Part shown: piece after piece, positions 9,101-20,487 of the stretch
Numbering within the stretch: position 1 is the stretch's first letter
Layout of the letters: each line of letters starts with the position of its first letter
Source: Flavivirga abyssicola
Lineage (GTDB): Bacteria > Bacteroidota > Bacteroidia > Flavobacteriales > Flavobacteriaceae
Length of the DNA stretch: 64,000 nt
Direction: 5' to 3'
Assembly (NCBI RefSeq): GCF_030540775.2
Contig: NZ_CP141266.1
Span: 3,025,001 to 3,089,000, forward strand
The notes under the pieces: model-generated
Told to the model about the DNA's origin: nothing
What the model saw: the letters and a program-made list of their open reading frames with translations, nothing else
Databases searched by the model: none
Program-made: the position numbers and the translations under genes

Positions 9101-12100
9101 CGTAGCGACGATCAACCCGGGAACAGGCGAAGTGACGGCTATTAGCTCGGGGACCACGGATATAAGCTATACGGTAACGGACGGCAACAGCTGTAGCAGC
9201 ACCTCGGGAACCTTCACGGTAACGGTGAACGCCCTTCCAGGTACGCCTGCTATCACGGGAACAAACACATTATGCGTGAACGATACCACGACCTTAAATA
9301 CCACGGCTGTCGGTACGATCGTATGGAGCTCTGCCACCCCGGCCGTAGCGACGATCAACCCGGGAACAGGCGAAGTGACGGCTATTAGCTCGGGGACCAC
9401 GGATATAAGCTATACGGTAACGGACGGCAACAGCTGTAGCAGCACCTCGGGAACCTTCACGGTAACGGTGAACGCCCTTCCAGGTACGCCTGCTATCACG
9501 GGAACAAACACATTATGCGTGAACGATACCACGACCTTAAATACCACGGCTGTCGGTACGATCGTATGGAGCTCTGCCACCCCGGCCGTAGCGACGATCA
9601 ACCCGGGAACAGGCGAAGTGACGGCTATTAGCTCGGGGACCACGGATATAAGCTATACGGTAACGGACGGCAACAGCTGTAGCAGCACCTCGGGAACCTT
9701 CACGGTAACGGTGAACGCCCTTCCAGGTACGCCTGCTATCACGGGAACAAACACATTATGCGTGAACGATACCACGACCTTAAATACCACGGCTGTCGGT
9801 ACGATCGTATGGAGCTCTGCCACCCCGGCCGTAGCGACGATCAACCCGGGAACAGGCGAAGTGACGGCTATTAGCTCGGGGACCACGGATATAAGCTATA
9901 CGGTAACGGACGGCAACAGCTGTAGCAGCACCTCGGGAACCTTCACGGTAACGGTGAACGCCCTTCCAGGTACGCCTGCTATCACGGGAACAAACACATT
10001 ATGCGTGAACGATACCACGACCTTAAATACCACGGCTGTCGGTACGATCGTATGGAGCTCTGCCACCCCGGCCGTAGCGACGATCAACCCGGGAACAGGC
10101 GAAGTGACGGCTATTAGCTCGGGGACCACGGATATAAGCTATACGGTAACGGACGGCAACAGCTGTAGCAGCACCTCGGGAACCTTCACGGTAACGGTGA
10201 ACGCCCTTCCAGGTACGCCTGCTATCACGGGAACAAACACATTATGCGTGAACGATACCACGACCTTAAATACCACGGCTGTCGGTACGATCGTATGGAG
10301 CTCTGCCACCCCGGCCGTAGCGACGATCAACCCGGGAACAGGCGAAGTGACGGCTATTAGCTCGGGGACCACGGATATAAGCTATACGGTAACGGACGGC
10401 AACAGCTGTAGCAGCACCTCGGGAACCTTCACGGTAACGGTGAACGCCCTTCCAGGTACGCCTGCTATCACGGGAACAAACACATTATGCGTGAACGATA
10501 CCACGACCTTAAATACCACGGCTGTCGGTACGATCGTATGGAGCTCTGCCACCCCGGCCGTAGCGACGATCAACCCGGGAACAGGCGAAGTGACGGCTAT
10601 TAGCTCGGGGACCACGGATATAAGCTATACGGTAACGGACGGCAACAGCTGTAGCAGCACCTCGGGAACCTTCACGGTAACGGTGAACGCCCTTCCAGGT
10701 ACGCCTGCTATCACGGGAACAAACACATTATGCGTGAACGATACCACGACCTTAAATACCACGGCTGTCGGTACGATCGTATGGAGCTCTGCCACCCCGG
10801 CCGTAGCGACGATCAACCCGGGAACAGGCGAAGTGACGGCTATTAGCTCGGGGACCACGGATATAAGCTATACGGTAACGGACGGCAACAGCTGTAGCAG
10901 CACCTCGGGAACCTTCACGGTAACGGTGAACGCCCTTCCAGGTACGCCTGCTATCACGGGAACAAACACATTATGCGTGAACGATACCACGACCTTAAAT
11001 ACCACGGCTGTCGGTACGATCGTATGGAGCTCTGCCACCCCGGCCGTAGCGACGATCAACCCGGGAACAGGCGAAGTGACGGCTATTAGCTCGGGGACCA
11101 CGGATATAAGCTATACGGTAACGGACGGCAACAGCTGTAGCAGCACCTCGGGAACCTTCACGGTAACGGTGAACGCCCTTCCAGGTACGCCTGCTATCAC
11201 GGGAACAAACACATTATGCGTGAACGATACCACGACCTTAAATACCACGGCTGTCGGTACGATCGTATGGAGCTCTGCCACCCCGGCCGTAGCGACGATC
11301 AACCCGGGAACAGGCGAAGTGACGGCTATTAGCTCGGGGACCACGGATATAAGCTATACGGTAACGGACGGCAACAGCTGTAGCAGCACCTCGGGAACCT
11401 TCACGGTAACGGTGAACGCCCTTCCAGGTACGCCTGCTATCACGGGAACAAACACATTATGCGTGAACGATACCACGACCTTAAATACCACGGCTGTCGG
11501 TACGATCGTATGGAGCTCTGCCACCCCGGCCGTAGCGACGATCAACCCGGGAACAGGCGAAGTGACGGCTATTAGCTCGGGGACCACGGATATAAGCTAT
11601 ACGGTAACGGACGGCAACAGCTGTAGCAGCACCTCGGGAACCTTCACGGTAACGGTGAACGCCCTTCCAGGTACGCCTGCTATCACGGGAACAAACACAT
11701 TATGCGTGAACGATACCACGACCTTAAATACCACGGCTGTCGGTACGATCGTATGGAGCTCTGCCACCCCGGCCGTAGCGACGATCAACCCGGGAACAGG
11801 CGAAGTGACGGCTATTAGCTCGGGGACCACGGATATAAGCTATACGGTAACGGACGGCAACAGCTGTAGCAGCACCTCGGGAACCTTCACGGTAACGGTG
11901 AACGCCCTTCCAGGTACGCCTGCTATCACGGGAACAAACACATTATGCGTGAACGATACCACGACCTTAAATACCACGGCTGTCGGTACGATCGTATGGA
12001 GCTCTGCCACCCCGGCCGTAGCGACGATCAACCCGGGAACAGGCGAAGTGACGGCTATTAGCTCGGGGACCACGGATATAAGCTATACGGTAACGGACGG

Positions 12101-15100
12101 CAACAGCTGTAGCAGCACCTCGGGAACCTTCACGGTAACGGTGAACGCCCTTCCAGGTACGCCTGCTATCACGGGAACAAACACATTATGCGTGAACGAT
12201 ACCACGACCTTAAATACCACGGCTGTCGGTACGATCGTATGGAGCTCTGCCACCCCGGCCGTAGCGACGATCAACCCGGGAACAGGCGAAGTGACGGCTA
12301 TTAGCTCGGGGACCACGGATATAAGCTATACGGTAACGGACGGCAACAGCTGTAGCAGCACCTCGGGAACCTTCACGGTAACGGTGAACGCCCTTCCAGG
12401 TACGCCTGCTATCACGGGAACAAACACATTATGCGTGAACGATACCACGACCTTAAATACCACGGCTGTCGGTACGATCGTATGGAGCTCTGCCACCCCG
12501 GCCGTAGCGACGATCAACCCGGGAACAGGCGAAGTGACGGCTATTAGCTCGGGGACCACGGATATAAGCTATACGGTAACGGACGGCAACAGCTGTAGCA
12601 GCACCTCGGGAACCTTCACGGTAACGGTGAACGCCCTTCCAGGTACGCCTGCTATCACGGGAACAAACACATTATGCGTGAACGATACCACGACCTTAAA
12701 TACCACGGCTGTCGGTACGATCGTATGGAGCTCTGCCACCCCGGCCGTAGCGACGATCAACCCGGGAACAGGCGAAGTGACGGCTATTAGCTCGGGGACC
12801 ACGGATATAAGCTATACGGTAACGGACGGCAACAGCTGTAGCAGCACCTCGGGAACCTTCACGGTAACGGTGAACGCCCTTCCAGGTACGCCTGCTATCA
12901 CGGGAACAAACACATTATGCGTGAACGATACCACGACCTTAAATACCACGGCTGTCGGTACGATCGTATGGAGCTCTGCCACCCCGGCCGTAGCGACGAT
13001 CAACCCGGGAACAGGCGAAGTGACGGCTATTAGCTCGGGGACCACGGATATAAGCTATACGGTAACGGACGGCAACAGCTGTAGCAGCACCTCGGGAACC
13101 TTCACGGTAACGGTGAACGCCCTTCCAGGTACGCCTGCTATCACGGGAACAAACACATTATGCGTGAACGATACCACGACCTTAAATACCACGGCTGTCG
13201 GTACGATCGTATGGAGCTCTGCCACCCCGGCCGTAGCGACGATCAACCCGGGAACAGGCGAAGTGACGGCTATTAGCTCGGGGACCACGGATATAAGCTA
13301 TACGGTAACGGACGGCAACAGCTGTAGCAGCACCTCGGGAACCTTCACGGTAACGGTGAACGCCCTTCCAGGTACGCCTGCTATCACGGGAACAAACACA
13401 TTATGCGTGAACGATACCACGACCTTAAATACCACGGCTGTCGGTACGATCGTATGGAGCTCTGCCACCCCGGCCGTAGCGACGATCAACCCGGGAACAG
13501 GCGAAGTGACGGCTATTAGCTCGGGGACCACGGATATAAGCTATACGGTAACGGACGGCAACAGCTGTAGCAGCACCTCGGGAACCTTCACGGTAACGGT
13601 GAACGCCCTTCCAGGTACGCCTGCTATCACGGGAACAAACACATTATGCGTGAACGATACCACGACCTTAAATACCACGGCTGTCGGTACGATCGTATGG
13701 AGCTCTGCCACCCCGGCCGTAGCGACGATCAACCCGGGAACAGGCGAAGTGACGGCTATTAGCTCGGGGACCACGGATATAAGCTATACGGTAACGGACG
13801 GCAACAGCTGTAGCAGCACCTCGGGAACCTTCACGGTAACGGTGAACGCCCTTCCAGGTACGCCTGCTATCACGGGAACAAACACATTATGCGTGAACGA
13901 TACCACGACCTTAAATACCACGGCTGTCGGTACGATCGTATGGAGCTCTGCCACCCCGGCCGTAGCGACGATCAACCCGGGAACAGGCGAAGTGACGGCT
14001 ATTAGCTCGGGGACCACGGATATAAGCTATACGGTAACGGACGGCAACAGCTGTAGCAGCACCTCGGGAACCTTCACGGTAACGGTGAACGCCCTTCCAG
14101 GTACGCCTGCTATCACGGGAACAAACACATTATGCGTGAACGATACCACGACCTTAAATACCACGGCTGTCGGTACGATCGTATGGAGCTCTGCCACCCC
14201 GGCCGTAGCGACGATCAACCCGGGAACAGGCGAAGTGACGGCTATTAGCTCGGGGACCACGGATATAAGCTATACGGTAACGGACGGCAACAGCTGTAGC
14301 AGCACCTCGGGAACCTTCACGGTAACGGTGAACGCCCTTCCAGGTACGCCTGCTATCACGGGAACAAACACATTATGCGTGAACGATACCACGACCTTAA
14401 ATACCACGGCTGTCGGTACGATCGTATGGAGCTCTGCCACCCCGGCCGTAGCGACGATCAACCCGGGAACAGGCGAAGTGACGGCTATTAGCTCGGGGAC
14501 CACGGATATAAGCTATACGGTAACGGACGGCAACAGCTGTAGCAGCACCTCGGGAACCTTCACGGTAACGGTGAACGCCCTTCCAGGTACGCCTGCTATC
14601 ACGGGAACAAACACATTATGCGTGAACGATACCACGACCTTAAATACCACGGCTGTCGGTACGATCGTATGGAGCTCTGCCACCCCGGCCGTAGCGACGA
14701 TCAACCCGGGAACAGGCGAAGTGACGGCTATTAGCTCGGGGACCACGGATATAAGCTATACGGTAACGGACGGCAACAGCTGTAGCAGCACCTCGGGAAC
14801 CTTCACGGTAACGGTGAACGCCCTTCCAGGTACGCCTGCTATCACGGGAACAAACACATTATGCGTGAACGATACCACGACCTTAAATACCACGGCTGTC
14901 GGTACGATCGTATGGAGCTCTGCCACCCCGGCCGTAGCGACGATCAACCCGGGAACAGGCGAAGTGACGGCTATTAGCTCGGGGACCACGGATATAAGCT
15001 ATACGGTAACGGACGGCAACAGCTGTAGCAGCACCTCGGGAACCTTCACGGTAACGGTGAACGCCCTTCCAGGTACGCCTGCTATCACGGGAACAAACAC

Positions 15101-18100
15101 ATTATGCGTGAACGATACCACGACCTTAAATACCACGGCTGTCGGTACGATCGTATGGAGCTCTGCCACCCCGGCCGTAGCGACGATCAACCCGGGAACA
15201 GGCGAAGTGACGGCTATTAGCTCGGGGACCACGGATATAAGCTATACGGTAACGGACGGCAACAGCTGTAGCAGCACCTCGGGAACCTTCACGGTAACGG
15301 TGAACGCCCTTCCAGGTACGCCTGCTATCACGGGAACAAACACATTATGCGTGAACGATACCACGACCTTAAATACCACGGCTGTCGGTACGATCGTATG
15401 GAGCTCTGCCACCCCGGCCGTAGCGACGATCAACCCGGGAACAGGCGAAGTGACGGCTATTAGCTCGGGGACCACGGATATAAGCTATACGGTAACGGAC
15501 GGCAACAGCTGTAGCAGCACCTCGGGAACCTTCACGGTAACGGTGAACGCCCTTCCAGGTACGCCTGCTATCACGGGAACAAACACATTATGCGTGAACG
15601 ATACCACGACCTTAAATACCACGGCTGTCGGTACGATCGTATGGAGCTCTGCCACCCCGGCCGTAGCGACGATCAACCCGGGAACAGGCGAAGTGACGGC
15701 TATTAGCTCGGGGACCACGGATATAAGCTATACGGTAACGGACGGCAACAGCTGTAGCAGCACCTCGGGAACCTTCACGGTAACGGTGAACGCCCTTCCA
15801 GGTACGCCTGCTATCACGGGAACAAACACATTATGCGTGAACGATACCACGACCTTAAATACCACGGCTGTCGGTACGATCGTATGGAGCTCTGCCACCC
15901 CGGCCGTAGCGACGATCAACCCGGGAACAGGCGAAGTGACGGCTATTAGCTCGGGGACCACGGATATAAGCTATACGGTAACGGACGGCAACAGCTGTAG
16001 CAGCACCTCGGGAACCTTCACGGTAACGGTGAACGCCCTTCCAGGTACGCCTGCTATCACGGGAACAAACACATTATGCGTGAACGATACCACGACCTTA
16101 AATACCACGGCTGTCGGTACGATCGTATGGAGCTCTGCCACCCCGGCCGTAGCGACGATCAACCCGGGAACAGGCGAAGTGACGGCTATTAGCTCGGGGA
16201 CCACGGATATAAGCTATACGGTAACGGACGGCAACAGCTGTAGCAGCACCTCGGGAACCTTCACGGTAACGGTGAACGCCCTTCCAGGTACGCCTGCTAT
16301 CACGGGAACAAACACATTATGCGTGAACGATACCACGACCTTAAATACCACGGCTGTCGGTACGATCGTATGGAGCTCTGCCACCCCGGCCGTAGCGACG
16401 ATCAACCCGGGAACAGGCGAAGTGACGGCTATTAGCTCGGGGACCACGGATATAAGCTATACGGTAACGGACGGCAACAGCTGTAGCAGCACCTCGGGAA
16501 CCTTCACGGTAACGGTGAACGCCCTTCCAGGTACGCCTGCTATCACGGGAACAAACACATTATGCGTGAACGATACCACGACCTTAAATACCACGGCTGT
16601 CGGTACGATCGTATGGAGCTCTGCCACCCCGGCCGTAGCGACGATCAACCCGGGAACAGGCGAAGTGACGGCTATTAGCTCGGGGACCACGGATATAAGC
16701 TATACGGTAACGGACGGCAACAGCTGTAGCAGCACCTCGGGAACCTTCACGGTAACGGTCAATGCTTTACCAATAGCACCAACAATGGCAAGCAATACCC
16801 CAGTGTGTTCAAATAGCGATGCCATTTTTACAATTACTGGTACACCAAATGACATAGTAACCTATAACGGTTCAGTTTCTGGAAATGTTATTATTGGAGG
16901 AACAGGAACAGTAGACATTACAATTAATAATGTTACAACTGACGTTACAATAAATTTAGTAGACATAGCAAATGCGAATTGTAATATAAGTCTATCAATT
17001 AGTGAAACTATAGTAATTAGTTCAATTGACTCTGATGGAGATGGTGTTATTGATTGTGACGAGGTAACTCCTTTAAGTGGAGGAACACCAACTAATCCAA
17101 ACGATTTCTGTAGCTATAATCCATCGGATGTTACTCAAGCTCCAAGTATAGCATGGAATAATGCAGATTGTGATGGAGATGGTGTAACAAATGGAGACGA
17201 ATTAACACCACCAGATGGTGAAAGTGCAACAGATCCAAATGAGCCATGCGATTTTATTACCAGCGATATCACCTTAACACCAGATGCAGCATTTTTAGCA
17301 GCAGACTGTGATGGCGATGGTGTAACCAACGGAGACGAACTAACACCACCAGATGGTGAGAGCCCGACGGATCCAAATGTCCCATGTGATTTTATCACTA
17401 GCGATATTGCATTAGCACCGGATGCGGCCTTTTTAGTAGCAGACTGTGATGGCGATGGTGTCACAAACGGAGACGAACTGACACCACCAGATGGTGAAAG
17501 TGCAACAGATCCAAATGTCCCATGTGACTTTATCACTAGCGATATCAGTTTAACACCGGATGCAGCATTTTTAGCAGCAGATTGTGATGGCGATGGCGTG
17601 ACCAATGGCGATGAACTAACACCACCGGATGGCGAGAGCCCGACGGATCCAAATGATCCATGTGACTTTATTACCAGCGATATTACTTCAACACCGGATG
17701 CAGCATTTTTAGCAGCAGACTGTGATGGAGATGGAGTAACAAATGGAGACGAATTAACACCACCAGATGGTGAAAGTGCAACAGATCCAAATGTCCCATG
17801 TGACTTTATCACTAGCGATATCAGTTTAACACCGGATACAGCATTTTTAGCAGCAGATTGTGATGGCGATGGTGTAACCAATGGCGATGAACTAACACCA
17901 CCAGATGGCGAGAGCCCAACGGATCCAAATGTACCATGTGACTTTATCACTAGCGATATCACCTTAACGCCAGATGCAGCATTTTTAGCAGCAGACTGTG
18001 ATGGCGATGGCGTGACAAACGGAGACGAACTGACACCACCAGATGGTGAGAGCGCAACAGATCCAAACGAGCCATGTGACTTTATCACTAGCGATATCAC

Positions 18101-19511
18101 CTTAACGCCAGATGCAGCATTTTTGGCAGTAGACTGTGATGGCGATGGCGTGACCAACGGAGACGAACTAACGCCACCAGATGGCGAGAGCGCAACAGAT
18201 CCAAACGAGCCATGTGACTTTATCACTAGCGATATCAGTTTAACACCGGATGCAGCATTTTTGGCAGCAGACTGTGATGGCGATGGCGTGACCAACGGAG
18301 ACGAACTAACGCCACCAGATGGCGAGAGCCCAACAGATCCAAACGAGCCATGTGACTTTACCACTAGCGATATCAGTTTAACACCGGATGCAGCATTTTT
18401 GGCAGCAGACTGTGATGGTGATGGCGTGACAAACGGAGACGAACTGACACCACCAGATGGCGAGAGTCCAACGGATCCAAATATACCATGTGACTTTGTT
18501 ACTAGCGATATTAGTTTAACACCGGATGCAGCATTTTTGGCAGCAGATTGTGATGGTGATGGCGTAACCAATGGCGATGAACTCACACCACCGGATGGGG
18601 AGAGCCCGACGGATCCAAATATACCATGTGACTTTATCACTAGCGATATCAGTTTAGCACCGGATGCAGCATTTTTGGCAGCAGACTGTGATGGTGATGG
18701 CGTGACCAACGGCGATGAACTAACGCCACCAGACGGTGAGAGCCCAACGGATCCGCATGACCCATGTTCATACAGACCTTCAGATATTACCGTAGCAGTA
18801 ACAACTACAGCAGATTGTACAGCTGAATTGGAAGTAACTAAATTAGCAGATGCATCAGATATAGAATTAGGTGATGAAATTACATATACAATCGAAGTAG
18901 AAAACACAGGAAATGTGACGCTAACGAGTATAAGCCTAGTGGATACCTTCACAGATATCAACGGTAACCCATTAACCTTAACAGAAGGGCCCGTATTTGA
19001 TGATGCCGATTTAGGAAGCGCAGAAGGCACTCTTTTAGTGGGTGAGATAGCCACTTATACAGCGACTTTTGAAATCACACAACAAGCTATCAATTCTGGA
19101 GGAGTTCGTAATAGTGTAGAAGCCTCAGGGATTAGTCCAAGTTTTGAAACTGTAACCGATGTAAGTGATGATGGCGATGATGTAGATGGTAATACAGAGG
19201 ATGATCCAACAGAGACCGAATTGGGTTGTTTAATAGTGATCAATGAATTCTCACCAAATGGAGACGGTGTTAATGAGTTTTTAATTATAAACTGTATCAC
19301 TAACTATCCAAATAACAGGTTAGAGATTTATAACCGTTGGGGAAATATTGTTTATAAGAAACAAGGTTATAATAATGAATTTGATGGAACTTCCAATGGA
19401 AGATCAACGATTAATGGTACAGAAAAGTTACCAGTAGGAACCTACTACTATGTATTAGATCTAGGAGATGGTTCTAAACCTAAAGTAGGATGGTTATACA
19501 TCAATAGATAA
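6159..19511 (+). CDS. Giant T9SS-exported adhesin with 34 identical BIG2-type repeats and a CHU_C C-terminus
   Basis: This 4450-residue protein is predicted to be secreted by the type IX system and anchored on the surface. It has an extended signal peptide (hydrophobic core about residues 31-46, ending AISQ), glycine-rich stretches near 262-286 and 370-421, a first block of DxDxDG thrombospondin type-3 (calcium-binding) repeats at about 476-650, an Ig-like domain at about 688-780, and 34 units of 81 residues at 781-3534. After these come a diverged unit, a second calcium-repeat block with twelve 46-residue units from residue 3670, a DUF11-like domain at about 4220-4345, and the CHU_C sorting domain ([13 protein letters not shown]...[12 protein letters not shown]) at the end. 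CHU_C domains are type-B T9SS signals. Each 81-residue unit has two cysteines. PorP/SprF and OmpA-like genes follow in the same operon. The repeat array has 56% G+C, unlike its surroundings. Confidence 0.93.
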   Translation: MKTLRHFLFKNKHVLFFKSLELKKEQFKYSYLLIFTSLLFSISAISQTNISGVINDYQAVTGISFPGCGPCNTSPACLNAITVGNASAFSIGDKVLIIQMKGATIDNTNTSTAGDIIDIGNAGNYEFFTVSNIIGNDVYPNGPLVNTYDIPGLVQLVRVPNFNNNVNVTGTVSGVPWDPVSGTGGVVAIFVEDTLTLNADIDAGEMGYNGVTVSANGTLDNCSVIPNTQMVFPSTNTVSSPKGQGIVVDDPNFNRGRGPRANGGGGGVAGDSGGGGGSNYGAGGIGGNRWCDTSNPLTAGGEGGISLQTYLEQRRVFLGGAGGAGYITNLNPAIATNGGGIVVIRARHIVGNNRTIFAQGADSTAPGTGIDGGGGGGAGGSVAFDIESYSGTVNVDISGGDGQDLGTDILHGPGGGGGGGVFLHNLEMPPANIIIDFQGGIAGVHQAPEDTNTNGAQDGTEGGIISYYTIVETKDRDGDGVEDFCDLDSDGDGILDTEEAGDSTFDPSGDADGDGIDNYLDSSDTTPGFPSFTDTNGDGVNDLYDNDGDGIPDFLDLDSDNDGIYDVIEAGGVDGDGDGLIGTGALVDTDGDGWSDITDPTNGGIPLILIQSDGDSIPDLLDVDSDGDGCPDALEGSGSFVAGDLTSSNNLADDDEGSVDSDGVPTNTGSPQGTNALVTTASALGGITTQPTASVVCSGNNASFTVVDTGDNLVYQWQERIGAGAWTDLSNAGIYSGTDTATLTLTAPPIGHSGREYRVVITSTTNECKNTLSNEVAITVNALPGTPAITGTNTLCVNDTTTLNTTAVGTIVWSSATPAVATINPGTGEVTAISSGTTDISYTVTDGNSCSSTSGTFTVTVNALPGTPAITGTNTLCVNDTTTLNTTAVGTIVWSSATPAVATINPGTGEVTAISSGTTDISYTVTDGNSCSSTSGTFTVTVNALPGTPAITGTNTLCVNDTTTLNTTAVGTIVWSSATPAVATINPGTGEVTAISSGTTDISYTVTDGNSCSSTSGTFTVTVNALPGTPAITGTNTLCVNDTTTLNTTAVGTIVWSSATPAVATINPGTGEVTAISSGTTDISYTVTDGNSCSSTSGTFTVTVNALPGTPAITGTNTLCVNDTTTLNTTAVGTIVWSSATPAVATINPGTGEVTAISSGTTDISYTVTDGNSCSSTSGTFTVTVNALPGTPAITGTNTLCVNDTTTLNTTAVGTIVWSSATPAVATINPGTGEVTAISSGTTDISYTVTDGNSCSSTSGTFTVTVNALPGTPAITGTNTLCVNDTTTLNTTAVGTIVWSSATPAVATINPGTGEVTAISSGTTDISYTVTDGNSCSSTSGTFTVTVNALPGTPAITGTNTLCVNDTTTLNTTAVGTIVWSSATPAVATINPGTGEVTAISSGTTDISYTVTDGNSCSSTSGTFTVTVNALPGTPAITGTNTLCVNDTTTLNTTAVGTIVWSSATPAVATINPGTGEVTAISSGTTDISYTVTDGNSCSSTSGTFTVTVNALPGTPAITGTNTLCVNDTTTLNTTAVGTIVWSSATPAVATINPGTGEVTAISSGTTDISYTVTDGNSCSSTSGTFTVTVNALPGTPAITGTNTLCVNDTTTLNTTAVGTIVWSSATPAVATINPGTGEVTAISSGTTDISYTVTDGNSCSSTSGTFTVTVNALPGTPAITGTNTLCVNDTTTLNTTAVGTIVWSSATPAVATINPGTGEVTAISSGTTDISYTVTDGNSCSSTSGTFTVTVNALPGTPAITGTNTLCVNDTTTLNTTAVGTIVWSSATPAVATINPGTGEVTAISSGTTDISYTVTDGNSCSSTSGTFTVTVNALPGTPAITGTNTLCVNDTTTLNTTAVGTIVWSSATPAVATINPGTGEVTAISSGTTDISYTVTDGNSCSSTSGTFTVTVNALPGTPAITGTNTLCVNDTTTLNTTAVGTIVWSSATPAVATINPGTGEVTAISSGTTDISYTVTDGNSCSSTSGTFTVTVNALPGTPAITGTNTLCVNDTTTLNTTAVGTIVWSSATPAVATINPGTGEVTAISSGTTDISYTVTDGNSCSSTSGTFTVTVNALPGTPAITGTNTLCVNDTTTLNTTAVGTIVWSSATPAVATINPGTGEVTAISSGTTDISYTVTDGNSCSSTSGTFTVTVNALPGTPAITGTNTLCVNDTTTLNTTAVGTIVWSSATPAVATINPGTGEVTAISSGTTDISYTVTDGNSCSSTSGTFTVTVNALPGTPAITGTNTLCVNDTTTLNTTAVGTIVWSSATPAVATINPGTGEVTAISSGTTDISYTVTDGNSCSSTSGTFTVTVNALPGTPAITGTNTLCVNDTTTLNTTAVGTIVWSSATPAVATINPGTGEVTAISSGTTDISYTVTDGNSCSSTSGTFTVTVNALPGTPAITGTNTLCVNDTTTLNTTAVGTIVWSSATPAVATINPGTGEVTAISSGTTDISYTVTDGNSCSSTSGTFTVTVNALPGTPAITGTNTLCVNDTTTLNTTAVGTIVWSSATPAVATINPGTGEVTAISSGTTDISYTVTDGNSCSSTSGTFTVTVNALPGTPAITGTNTLCVNDTTTLNTTAVGTIVWSSATPAVATINPGTGEVTAISSGTTDISYTVTDGNSCSSTSGTFTVTVNALPGTPAITGTNTLCVNDTTTLNTTAVGTIVWSSATPAVATINPGTGEVTAISSGTTDISYTVTDGNSCSSTSGTFTVTVNALPGTPAITGTNTLCVNDTTTLNTTAVGTIVWSSATPAVATINPGTGEVTAISSGTTDISYTVTDGNSCSSTSGTFTVTVNALPGTPAITGTNTLCVNDTTTLNTTAVGTIVWSSATPAVATINPGTGEVTAISSGTTDISYTVTDGNSCSSTSGTFTVTVNALPGTPAITGTNTLCVNDTTTLNTTAVGTIVWSSATPAVATINPGTGEVTAISSGTTDISYTVTDGNSCSSTSGTFTVTVNALPGTPAITGTNTLCVNDTTTLNTTAVGTIVWSSATPAVATINPGTGEVTAISSGTTDISYTVTDGNSCSSTSGTFTVTVNALPGTPAITGTNTLCVNDTTTLNTTAVGTIVWSSATPAVATINPGTGEVTAISSGTTDISYTVTDGNSCSSTSGTFTVTVNALPGTPAITGTNTLCVNDTTTLNTTAVGTIVWSSATPAVATINPGTGEVTAISSGTTDISYTVTDGNSCSSTSGTFTVTVNALPGTPAITGTNTLCVNDTTTLNTTAVGTIVWSSATPAVATINPGTGEVTAISSGTTDISYTVTDGNSCSSTSGTFTVTVNALPGTPAITGTNTLCVNDTTTLNTTAVGTIVWSSATPAVATINPGTGEVTAISSGTTDISYTVTDGNSCSSTSGTFTVTVNALPGTPAITGTNTLCVNDTTTLNTTAVGTIVWSSATPAVATINPGTGEVTAISSGTTDISYTVTDGNSCSSTSGTFTVTVNALPGTPAITGTNTLCVNDTTTLNTTAVGTIVWSSATPAVATINPGTGEVTAISSGTTDISYTVTDGNSCSSTSGTFTVTVNALPIAPTMASNTPVCSNSDAIFTITGTPNDIVTYNGSVSGNVIIGGTGTVDITINNVTTDVTINLVDIANANCNISLSISETIVISSIDSDGDGVIDCDEVTPLSGGTPTNPNDFCSYNPSDVTQAPSIAWNNADCDGDGVTNGDELTPPDGESATDPNEPCDFITSDITLTPDAAFLAADCDGDGVTNGDELTPPDGESPTDPNVPCDFITSDIALAPDAAFLVADCDGDGVTNGDELTPPDGESATDPNVPCDFITSDISLTPDAAFLAADCDGDGVTNGDELTPPDGESPTDPNDPCDFITSDITSTPDAAFLAADCDGDGVTNGDELTPPDGESATDPNVPCDFITSDISLTPDTAFLAADCDGDGVTNGDELTPPDGESPTDPNVPCDFITSDITLTPDAAFLAADCDGDGVTNGDELTPPDGESATDPNEPCDFITSDITLTPDAAFLAVDCDGDGVTNGDELTPPDGESATDPNEPCDFITSDISLTPDAAFLAADCDGDGVTNGDELTPPDGESPTDPNEPCDFTTSDISLTPDAAFLAADCDGDGVTNGDELTPPDGESPTDPNIPCDFVTSDISLTPDAAFLAADCDGDGVTNGDELTPPDGESPTDPNIPCDFITSDISLAPDAAFLAADCDGDGVTNGDELTPPDGESPTDPHDPCSYRPSDITVAVTTTADCTAELEVTKLADASDIELGDEITYTIEVENTGNVTLTSISLVDTFTDINGNPLTLTEGPVFDDADLGSAEGTLLVGEIATYTATFEITQQAINSGGVRNSVEASGISPSFETVTDVSDDGDDVDGNTEDDPTETELGCLIVINEFSPNGDGVNEFLIINCITNYPNNRLEIYNRWGNIVYKKQGYNNEFDGTSNGRSTINGTEKLPVGTYYYVLDLGDGSKPKVGWLYINR
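8499..16760 (+). repeat. 34 tandem identical 243-bp units within the adhesin gene
   Basis: The period is exactly 243 bp (81 codons); 8262 bp divided by 243 gives 34 units. Every copy I compared by reading is identical. The only differences seen are at the edges: the last unit ends GTC where the others end GTG. I counted 137 G or C in one unit (56%). The array starts at the codons for Asn-Ala-Leu-Pro and ends where an A+T-rich version of the same four residues begins, so it is bounded exactly at unit junctions. Confidence 0.95.
17166..18764 (+). repeat. Twelve 138-bp calcium-binding (TSP3-like) repeat units
   Basis: Units begin at 17166 and recur every 138 bp, the twelfth at 18684. Each encodes [20 protein letters not shown] followed by a [20 protein letters not shown] linker. 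Unlike the 243-bp array, these copies differ from each other by many synonymous and some amino-acid changes (for example A/P at position 21 and V/E/D/I before PCDF). Confidence 0.92.
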
Positions 19512-19540
19512 AATAGAACATACACCTAAAGAAATTAAAA

Positions 19541-20473
19541 ATGATAAAGTTATCTTCATTAACAAAAAGTTTGATTTTAATAGTGTTTGTTGCACTATTA
19601 TCTCTGGAACTAAACGCTCAGCAAGATCCTCAGTACACACAATATATGTATAATACTATGAGTGTGAACTCAGCCTATGCAGGTCAACGAGATGTATTAA
19701 GTATCACAGGATTATACCGTACCCAATGGGTCGGGATAGAAGGTGCTCCAAAAACAATAACTTTTGGAGCCCACTCTCCGTTAAGAAACAAACGTTTAGG
19801 ATTAGGATTAAATCTGGTAAGTGATAAATTAGGCCCAGCTAGTGAAACCAATGTCGATGTCAATTTTTCATACACCATTCCAATTGATGAAATAAGAGGG
19901 ACTGAGCTTTCATTTGGATTAAAAGGAGGTTTCCATTTATTGGATACCGATTGGAGCAAAGGTGTATTCCAATACCCGGACAGAGTTTTTAATGATAACT
20001 TAAGTTTATTTTCTCCAACTATAGGAGCTGGTCTTTACTTGCATTCAGAAAAGTGGTATTTGGGACTATCCGTACCAAACTTTTTTACTACAGAGCATTA
20101 TGATGGTATTCAAGAATCCGTGGCAACAGAACGCTTACACTATTTTTTAATAGGAGGGTATGTGTTTGATATAGGAGAAAACACTAAATTAAAACCTGCA
20201 GCATTAGTAAAGGCAGTTTCCGGAGCACCGTTAATAGCAGACCTTTCAATAAATGCTTTGTTCAATGAAAAGTTAACCCTGGGTTTAGGCTACCGATGGG
20301 ATGATTCCATTAGCGGTCTAGCAGGCTTTCAGATAAATCCAGGGTTATTTATAGGATACGCTTACGATCTAACCACATCAGGATTAAGCTCCTATAACAA
20401 TGGATCGCATGAAATAATGCTGAGATTTGAATTATACCAAATAGGAAGAATATTATCACCAAGATTCTTTTAA
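19541..20473 (+). CDS. PorP/SprF family type IX secretion outer-membrane protein
   Basis: This 310-residue protein has a signal peptide (residues 1-26, ending LNA) and then QDPQYTQYMYNTMSVNSAYAG, the diagnostic start of the PorP/SprF family, followed by a predicted outer-membrane beta barrel. SprF-type proteins are needed for export or surface attachment of a partner CHU_C adhesin, usually the gene next door. It lies 29 bp after the giant adhesin gene and 14 bp before the OmpA-like gene, so all three are almost certainly cotranscribed. The pairing with the 4450-residue adhesin is inferred from this arrangement. Confidence 0.92.
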   Translation: MIKLSSLTKSLILIVFVALLSLELNAQQDPQYTQYMYNTMSVNSAYAGQRDVLSITGLYRTQWVGIEGAPKTITFGAHSPLRNKRLGLGLNLVSDKLGPASETNVDVNFSYTIPIDEIRGTELSFGLKGGFHLLDTDWSKGVFQYPDRVFNDNLSLFSPTIGAGLYLHSEKWYLGLSVPNFFTTEHYDGIQESVATERLHYFLIGGYVFDIGENTKLKPAALVKAVSGAPLIADLSINALFNEKLTLGLGYRWDDSISGLAGFQINPGLFIGYAYDLTTSGLSSYNNGSHEIMLRFELYQIGRILSPRFF

Positions 20474-20487
20474 AAAGATACAGGGAC

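Noticed and set aside
8411-16690. 34 minus-strand 77-86 residue open frames repeated every 243 bp
   Set aside because: They are exact mirrors of the adhesin repeat unit. The identical spacing and identical sequence follow from the plus-strand array, and no promoter or separate coding signal is present.
8499-16760. CRISPR array or other nucleic-acid repeat locus
   Set aside because: Repeats are 243 bp with no spacers, read in frame as protein, and have no cas genes nearby.
17135-19054. 639-residue minus-strand open frame
   Set aside because: It lies opposite the calcium-binding repeats of the adhesin; its repetitive serine-proline text is the reverse complement of the repeated DGDG units, so it is an artefact of composition.
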